This document shows, piece after piece, positions 7,177 through 12,660 of a stretch of DNA of 12,660 nucleotides. Position numbers and translations under genes: made by a program. Source of the DNA: Candidatus Poseidoniaceae archaeon (GTDB taxonomy: Archaea > Thermoplasmatota > Poseidoniia > Poseidoniales > Poseidoniaceae). The notes under the pieces are model-generated. The model did not search any database and was not told the origin of the DNA. It was given only the letters and a program-made list of their open reading frames with translations. Position 1 is the first letter of the stretch; the number at the start of each line of letters is the position of its first letter. Where the stretch lies: contig DUJJ01000171.1 of assembly GCA_013329865.1 (NCBI GenBank), forward strand, positions 4,788 to 17,447, given 5' to 3'.

Positions 7177-8868
7177 TTAGAGTTGTATCCAAGAGATAAC
7201 GCTATCAGATTCGACCGTGCTATATTCGGCAGACATTACGCCCGGTTGACCATTCACTGAATACTCCCAGCCTTCGCCTGCGCGACCGTCAATACTCACT
7301 AGATATTTACCGAGACTACTATCCACTATCTCAATCTCAAAGCCTTGTTGTTCCGCCGCTGCTTCTGTCAGGCTTAGGACTGTATCATGGTCAAGTAGCC
7401 CTCCCGATACAACGGTTTGGTCAGCAAACTCGAAAATCACGATTTGTGTACCTAGCCATTCTTCCGGCCATTCATCATTCCAGATTTCTGACGTGGGAGT
7501 CTCATCGTTGATTAATTCGGACCAACTTTGAATGACGTCTCCGAGGGTGAAATATAGTAAAACGGTACAGAATAGAATGAAAAACTTGAATGCTGATTGA
7601 AACCTCTCTCTAAGTATGTTTATACTGGTGGCAGATATCAAAACTAAGGCACAGAGCAGTACCAAAATTGTGTCCCACTGGTGTTCGCTACCATCGGCAT
7701 CTATTGGCTTAGGTGCATCGGTTGAGTATAATTTCAGATTGGCATTATCGTTTACTAAAAGGAGGAATTTTTGGCCATCGATTATCTGGGATTCAACCCC
7801 CGCCGTGCCATACCAATCATCGCTGTAGGTCGCTAATCCAAGTGTTTCTAACTCACCATTTGGTGCTAGAGAAAATTGGCCATAACCGCCCTCAACTGTA
7901 TTCCTTGGCAGAACAATCTTGCCAAACACTTCAGAGATTTCACCATTTGAGTGAAATGGCTCAAAATCTACCACGTAACACTGGCTTGCACAATTCAGTG
8001 AAGTGACATGTTGTGAATCCGTAGTAATGATATAACCGTCAACGACAATTGGCTTGCCAGGGCTGAAGCCAGATTCCGTTATTGCAGTGACTGTGTTCAA
8101 TTGTGTATCAAATTGAAATATTGTGCTGCCAATACTAGTTTGTAGATGTAGGAGTAAATCTCCGTTGGGCAAATGAAGCGGCGAATGCCTCAATTTCCCG
8201 TCGCCAATTGAATAATTTACTACACCGGCACTATTGATAGACCATAGATTACCAACTTCATCACCAGTCCAGTAGTATCCAGCAGCATATGTTATGCCGT
8301 TACGCCAGCCATAACCTACATCTTGAGAAAATAGTAAGTCGCCGTTAAGACAGAGTTGATCAACGCTGTTTCTGGTTGGCACAGTTACTGTTTCTTCTTC
8401 AACCAGCATATTACCGGTTATTCCCCAACCACGTGTCTCAGTATAGTGTTGCCAAACTACTTCGCCACTATCTGAATTGAGTGCCTGGAGTAAGCCATCT
8501 GACCAGCCCACTAATAGCATGTCTGGCCATTCCCCACATGCACCATTACCTGAATTAACGAAGGCCAGAGGCGATAGGTCAGACATGGTTGAATTACTAT
8601 TCTCAACCCGCCAATTTTCTACACCATCATATGAAATCGAATAAACTGATGCTACCCCTTGAGCCAAACTTGAGGAGGAGGTTCTGACATAGATATTTTC
8701 AGTGGTGGCAAGGGGTTTAGTTGACACGTAGACCTCCCCAAAATCTATGTTCCATTGAAAGGATAATACTTCATCCTCAACATCAGAGCTAATTTCTGCT
8801 TGGTTGAAGGGTAGGAGAATGATTGCTATCAGAGCAACTAGTATCAGATTTTTGCGCATTTTAGTCAC
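7177..8868 (-). CDS. Membrane-anchored PQQ-like beta-propeller protein with C-terminal DUF4430 (transcobalamin-like) domain
   Basis: The protein has 563 residues. The GTG start overlaps the gatE stop in a GTGA junction; ATG 8857-8859, 3 codons in, is an alternative. A signal peptide (about 1-24, RKNLILVALIAIILLPF) is followed by a long domain of beta strands (about 30-390) with PQQ-propeller-like repeats such as LNSDSGEVVWQ and GNLWSINSAGVVNYS. Two membrane helices (about 399-417 and 428-443), joined by a short basic loop, then return the chain to the outside. The C-terminal domain (about 490-563) reads as DUF4430: DTVLSLTEAAAEQQGFEI, GKYLVSIDGRAGEGWEYSVN, and an ending like SVISWIQL. With both domains outside the cell, a ligand-capture role for the ECF S component next door is plausible. 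No binding residues can be named, and the propeller may bind something else. Confidence 0.75.
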   Translation of the reverse strand: MTKMRKNLILVALIAIILLPFNQAEISSDVEDEVLSFQWNIDFGEVYVSTKPLATTENIYVRTSSSSLAQGVASVYSISYDGVENWRVENSNSTMSDLSPLAFVNSGNGACGEWPDMLLVGWSDGLLQALNSDSGEVVWQHYTETRGWGITGNMLVEEETVTVPTRNSVDQLCLNGDLLFSQDVGYGWRNGITYAAGYYWTGDEVGNLWSINSAGVVNYSIGDGKLRHSPLHLPNGDLLLHLQTSIGSTIFQFDTQLNTVTAITESGFSPGKPIVVDGYIITTDSQHVTSLNCASQCYVVDFEPFHSNGEISEVFGKIVLPRNTVEGGYGQFSLAPNGELETLGLATYSDDWYGTAGVESQIIDGQKFLLLVNDNANLKLYSTDAPKPIDADGSEHQWDTILVLLCALVLISATSINILRERFQSAFKFFILFCTVLLYFTLGDVIQSWSELINDETPTSEIWNDEWPEEWLGTQIVIFEFADQTVVSGGLLDHDTVLSLTEAAAEQQGFEIEIVDSSLGKYLVSIDGRAGEGWEYSVNGQPGVMSAEYSTVESDSVISWIQL

Positions 8869-10895
8869 TTGATTGCATCATTAATTGCTTGTTTTAGTAA
8901 CGCACTGACTACCTTCCCATCGGCAGCACCGGCTTGTTGCATCACAATACCCATCAGTGGTCCAATTGCACCAAAACCTCGTTCCTTCACAAAATCCAAA
9001 CGCTCAGCGATAACCGATTCAATGATTCCAACGAGGTCTGATTCATCGGCTGGTTTAAGCCCCGCTTGTTTAGCATATGCAGTGATTTCCTCAAGTTGCG
9101 GCAGGCGATTAGAGAAATGAGCAATCACTTGATTGATAGCTTCACGAGTTATTTCACCCTGTTCTTTTGCGGCGAGGACACGACTCGATAAACGGGGGTC
9201 AACAGCATCGTTCTCCAACAATACAGTGGCCCAAGCCTTGGCTGGTAAATTGTGATGAAATTCAACAAATTGATCATCAAGTTCCCTGGCCAAAATTTGC
9301 TCTTTCTGATCCGCTGAAACATCATAGTCGTCCATCCTTGCTTGTCGCTGAGCATCTGTCATCGGCAGATTGTCGATAATTGACTGCCATTTGTCCTCAT
9401 CAATCACTTGAGCGGGAATATCGGTTTCTGGGTACATTCGAGCACCGCCCGGTAGCGGCCTCATGGGAGTTGTTGTACCGTCTTCGGGCGCCCCCTTGCG
9501 AATCACAACATTACGAACTTCTTGTGGCACCCTGTGCCAAGCGGTTCGGGCGCGGAACAGAACGCTTTCAAGTGCTAATTCAGCTTGCCATTTTGGTGCC
9601 AGGCATAACACAAAGCCATCACTATCAGTTAAAGTGAGTTGCTCTCTAATTCTCATAACATGGGTCTGAGTGATACCGTATGCTGGTAGCTCATCTGAAT
9701 GAAACACCCCCTTCACGCCGGCTAACTTGGCAGCGCCAGCCAACTCTCTTCCAAGTCTTGGCAACTGGGCACCGTCAGGGTCTAGTTGCTTGGTGCCAAT
9801 CTTACCTGCTAAACTTGGCAATGGAAGTCCCAGCATTACGTGAGATTCTGCTAGTCCGTTTTTCACCATTTTAGATTCACAATCTGCAAAATGTTCTGTC
9901 ACATCAACGGATTTCAGTGGCAGCCTTGCTGCAACCGTTTCGGCCACATCAATTTCGACTTCAGCATCGTCTTCACGGCGGTCGCTAGATAAAGGTGGCA
10001 GATTGAATTCCGCTCTTAACTCATTGGCCAAGCGATAGAAATGCAATTGTCTAGCCATTTCCAACTTAATAATCCGCGGTATCCAGTTTAGATCTTGACA
10101 ACCCTTGATTTCTATTCTATCACCACAGGCAATCGATACATTGAGATCTTGTCTGATGCTTCCCAAACCACGTCTTACTCGACGGGTCTGACGCAGTGTT
10201 CTACCTAAGGCAATTGAGGTTTCCTTGGCATGTTCCGGGGTTTTGACATCCGGTTCTGTAGCAATTTCAATCAGCGGTAGGCCTAGTCTGTCAAGGTTGT
10301 AAATTACTTTCTCGCCGTTGACCGTAGTAAAAGTATCTAATTTCCTTGCACTATCCTCTTCCAGACATAAAACTGAAATGCCAACAGGGCCGGTTGTGGT
10401 TTCCAGTGTCCCACCAGTCGATATCAATGTAGTTCGTTGAAAACCGCTAGTATTTGAGCCGTCAACGACTGTTTTTCGCATAGTCTGTAGTAGAGATACT
10501 GGTTTTGCATTTAACAAGGCCGAAGTCGTCAATGCGATATCAAGAGCGTTAGCATCATGAGCCAGTGGTGGTTGATCATCTAACTCAATCAAACCAGAAT
10601 TTGGTGACTGGACATACTCAAATGAGCGATTGCGCTTAGACTCAAACCGGGCGGCGATGTCAATTTTACCCCCCTCGCCCCGGGCAGCTCGCAACCTCCG
10701 AGAAAATCTTGGCCAATCGTCTGGCAGGGTGTCCATAGTAACATCAAACAAATCACCAGATTGACGAGAATGTAATTTCCCGGTTGCTAATTGTTGGTGA
10801 ACTTCGATACCACACATGAATCCGAGCTGGTCCGGATTGAGGCTCTCCACATCACTAACATCACCTGATGGTTCAGGATAGTTAGACTCCGCCAT
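8865..10895 (-). CDS. gatE: Glu-tRNA(Gln) amidotransferase subunit E (GatDE type)
   Basis: This 676-residue protein is the tRNA-recognising and kinase subunit of GatDE, which turns Glu-tRNA(Gln) into Gln-tRNA(Gln) and is found only in archaea. The GatB/E catalytic cradle begins at CGIEVHQQLATGK (28-40) and includes RGLGSIRQDLNVSI (242-255) and GDRIEIKG (258-265). The AspRS-like insertion that separates GatE from GatB covers roughly 320-450. MYPETDIP (487-494) follows, then a helical YqeY-like tail ending in MGIVMQQAGAADGKVVSALL, as in the family. The N-terminus has about 25 residues ahead of the core, rich in Pro, Ser, Asp and Glu. Where many homologues have KLFC-x-CP, this one has KLHSRQSG, without cysteines. 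It lies 40 nt downstream of mcm. The GatD partner is not in the window. Identity is firm. Confidence 0.95.
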   Translation of the reverse strand: MAESNYPEPSGDVSDVESLNPDQLGFMCGIEVHQQLATGKLHSRQSGDLFDVTMDTLPDDWPRFSRRLRAARGEGGKIDIAARFESKRNRSFEYVQSPNSGLIELDDQPPLAHDANALDIALTTSALLNAKPVSLLQTMRKTVVDGSNTSGFQRTTLISTGGTLETTTGPVGISVLCLEEDSARKLDTFTTVNGEKVIYNLDRLGLPLIEIATEPDVKTPEHAKETSIALGRTLRQTRRVRRGLGSIRQDLNVSIACGDRIEIKGCQDLNWIPRIIKLEMARQLHFYRLANELRAEFNLPPLSSDRREDDAEVEIDVAETVAARLPLKSVDVTEHFADCESKMVKNGLAESHVMLGLPLPSLAGKIGTKQLDPDGAQLPRLGRELAGAAKLAGVKGVFHSDELPAYGITQTHVMRIREQLTLTDSDGFVLCLAPKWQAELALESVLFRARTAWHRVPQEVRNVVIRKGAPEDGTTTPMRPLPGGARMYPETDIPAQVIDEDKWQSIIDNLPMTDAQRQARMDDYDVSADQKEQILARELDDQFVEFHHNLPAKAWATVLLENDAVDPRLSSRVLAAKEQGEITREAINQVIAHFSNRLPQLEEITAYAKQAGLKPADESDLVGIIESVIAERLDFVKERGFGAIGPLMGIVMQQAGAADGKVVSALLKQAINDAIK

Positions 10896-10935
10896 AACAA
10901 TCCCAGTAGTTCATTATTCAAGATTCCAACGATTA

Positions 10936-12660
10936 CTATCTGAGTGTTTGGATGGTGTCATAGCCTTTCGGTAGCATCAACGTTCCATCCCTTACCATCT
11001 TTTCAATCATATCGTCAACCTTGCTCCGATCAACATCGTAATTCTGCATTTCGTTGTAAATATCAATTCTGTTAGCATACTTTATTTTCTCATTTGACCT
11101 TGATTCTAAGTCGCGAATTGTGTCCATTAACAGCCTTTCATGATTCCTTGCCGAAGCTTTTCTACCCGACTCAATGGTCGTCATATCGAAGTTTTCGCCC
11201 ATCAACTCGTTACGCCAAGTTCTGGTTAGGCGTATCGCTCGTTCAACATCCTCTAGGTTGGCAATATCTGATAATCGTATACGTGCGCTCGCTTCAGCCA
11301 TACGCGCTACGGCCTCTAACGAACGTGCAGTAATGGAGACGCTATCTGAGTATTCGCCACCCTTTTTTCTGGTATCAACATAAAATGTAACGATCCTATT
11401 ACGCGCTTCTTCATCGAGTTTAGGATGAATACTTCGCTTTGAGTAGGCAATATACTTTCGTATCAATTCCTTGGTCAGAATTTCATCACCATCCTGCGAT
11501 TTTTGCGTCGTTGATGACAGCCTTCGTGCCGGGTCTGGTGCACTGCCTTGATTGACAAGTAGTTCACTGGTCCCAAGAAGCCGATTATTGATTATGTGCT
11601 GAGCAATTTTTGCATCACGATCTTGTTCTGCATTATCGGTCAACAGCCAGATTATATCGAATCGAGATATTAGCGGTGGCGCTAAATTGATTTGTGCGGT
11701 GAATGGTGTATCAGATACCGGCTCAAAACGTCCATTCTTTGGATTAGCAGCAGCCAATACTGCGCATCTTGTTCTGAGACTGGCATTTATTCCGGCTTTG
11801 GATAATGAAATTGTTTGTTGTTCCATTGCCTCATGCATAGAAGAACGATCTCCTTCGTTCATCTTGTCAAACTCATCGATTGCCGCTAGACCTAGGTCTG
11901 CCAATACCAATGCACCGGCTTCTAGGGTCCAGCGTCCATCGGCGGCTGAATCCTGCACGGCCGCCGCTGTCAGTCCTGCAGCAGAAGCTGACTGACCCGA
12001 GGTAAACTGACCGCGGGGAGAAATCTTTGACATGTAATCGAGTAATTGTGATTTCGCAACCCCAGGATCGCCCATCAGTAATATGTGTATGTCTCCCCGG
12101 TTTCTGGTCCCATCCGGGTTTAACCTCGCAACACCGCCAAACAGTTGGAGCATCAGAGATTCCTTGACTCTCGCCATACCAAAAATTGATGGAGCGATGC
12201 TCCTACTAAACAAATCATAGATGTCCGAGCGACTGGCTAATTCTTTGATCTCCAACTCCTCATCCTCAGTAATCAAAATTTCTTCTAGTGGTACGTTTTG
12301 TCGCTCTAATGAATGAATTCGCAGGAAAATGTCGAACACCGGTGTGTCCTTGCCGCCCTTTCTTTGGGACCGGATGAACAACACACCGTTTGCCTTTACC
12401 CTGTCACCTGGATTCAATTTACCAGCAATATCATGCTCTCCAATACAGATTATCCGTTCTGGCTGAATCCCGCCTTTCAGCTGCTCCGGTGATTCCTGAA
12501 GTTCAATAAATTGAGAATTAATTAAAATCGATTCATCTTCTTGTAAGACAAATCTAGTTTGACGTTTCTGTCTGCCACAACCACCATCGATTTGTGAGCA
12601 CTCTATTGGCTCAATCAGTTCCTGTTCGTTAGGCTGTTTTACTTCCGTAATATGGCCACA
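10936..12660 (-). CDS. mcm: MCM replicative DNA helicase, partial (5' end off the window)
   Basis: The frame stays open to the right edge, giving 574 visible residues and a normal C-terminus; the true start lies outside. A TTG at 12415-12417 is not the start, because family sequence continues upstream: a zinc-ribbon remnant (CGH at the very edge, then C21 and C28), followed by QFIELQESPEQLKGG and the hairpin-bearing OB region. The AAA+ core has Walker A GDPGVAKS (about 197-204), Walker B with LAAIDEFDKM (about 258-267), sensor AAANPKNGRFEP and arginine finger SRFDIIW (R333). The last 60 or so residues form the usual winged-helix tail. MCM hexamers unwind DNA at archaeal replication forks. There is no intein, although archaeal mcm genes often carry one. 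It appears to be the promoter-proximal visible gene of the seven-gene cluster. Confidence 0.96.
   Translation of the reverse strand, partial: CGHITEVKQPNEQELIEPIECSQIDGGCGRQKRQTRFVLQEDESILINSQFIELQESPEQLKGGIQPERIICIGEHDIAGKLNPGDRVKANGVLFIRSQRKGGKDTPVFDIFLRIHSLERQNVPLEEILITEDEELEIKELASRSDIYDLFSRSIAPSIFGMARVKESLMLQLFGGVARLNPDGTRNRGDIHILLMGDPGVAKSQLLDYMSKISPRGQFTSGQSASAAGLTAAAVQDSAADGRWTLEAGALVLADLGLAAIDEFDKMNEGDRSSMHEAMEQQTISLSKAGINASLRTRCAVLAAANPKNGRFEPVSDTPFTAQINLAPPLISRFDIIWLLTDNAEQDRDAKIAQHIINNRLLGTSELLVNQGSAPDPARRLSSTTQKSQDGDEILTKELIRKYIAYSKRSIHPKLDEEARNRIVTFYVDTRKKGGEYSDSVSITARSLEAVARMAEASARIRLSDIANLEDVERAIRLTRTWRNELMGENFDMTTIESGRKASARNHERLLMDTIRDLESRSNEKIKYANRIDIYNEMQNYDVDRSKVDDMIEKMVRDGTLMLPKGYDTIQTLR

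Noticed and set aside
5660..10935. Three intergenic gaps of exactly 40 nt (5660-5699, 7137-7176, 10896-10935) as a shared element
   Set aside because: Compared by eye, the three sequences share no motif or hairpin; the equal length looks like coincidence.
12415..12417. TTG as the start of mcm
   Set aside because: Upstream codons in the same frame encode the zinc ribbon and QEspE-type motif of MCM, so the gene begins beyond the right edge.
10936..12660. An intein in mcm
   Set aside because: Walker A, Walker B, sensor and arginine-finger blocks are contiguous with normal spacing.
1..12660. tRNA genes, CRISPR arrays, insertion sequences or a replication origin near mcm
   Set aside because: No cloverleaf-like sequence, regularly spaced repeats, terminal inverted repeats, transposase or origin-box cluster could be seen by eye.

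Overview
The window looks like a piece of an archaeal chromosome. It carries three archaeal-type information-processing genes: an MCM replicative helicase, GatE (the archaea-specific subunit of the Glu-tRNA(Gln) amidotransferase GatDE) and two Pth2-type peptidyl-tRNA hydrolases. A secreted protein ends in a PGF-CTERM-like tail, an anchoring signal typical of Euryarchaeota. Gene content, tight packing and moderate base composition fit an uncultivated marine Thermoplasmatota-type archaeon (Marine Group II / Poseidoniales or a relative). That placement is inference from memory and no search was run.

Layout. From the left edge to about 3410, one very long gene on the minus strand runs off the window; it is not recorded as a closed ORF because its stop lies outside. 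I translated it by hand. It is an AddB-like protein: a degenerate superfamily 1 helicase without a Walker A motif, followed by a RecB-type PD-(D/E)XK nuclease domain. A divergent intergenic region (3411 to about 3714) separates it from the only plus-strand gene, a secreted thioredoxin-fold protein with a WCDNC motif and a PGF-CTERM-like tail. That gene converges on the next with only 1 nt between the two stop codons.

From 12660 down to 4613, seven minus-strand genes form a probable operon, read in the order mcm (5' end off the window), gatE, a membrane-anchored PQQ-propeller/DUF4430 protein, an ECF transporter S component, a divergent pth2 paralogue, a canonical pth2, and a low-specificity threonine aldolase. 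Junctions are overlaps of 3 to 23 nt or gaps of 5 to 40 nt, with no recognisable terminator.

How the genes may work together. mcm (replication), gatE (Gln-tRNA formation) and the pth2 pair (recycling of peptidyl-tRNA) are housekeeping genes. Between them sits what may be a two-gene vitamin-uptake unit: an extracytoplasmic capture protein with a transcobalamin-like DUF4430 domain, next to an ECF substrate-binding membrane subunit. The AddB-like nuclease would act in double-strand-break end processing with a helicase partner that is not in the window. The most interesting points are the propeller/DUF4430 plus ECF-S pair, the tandem and unequal pth2 genes, the P-loop-less AddB-like nuclease, and the archaeosortase-type tail on a thioredoxin-fold protein. 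No RNA genes, CRISPR arrays, insertion sequences or origins were seen.
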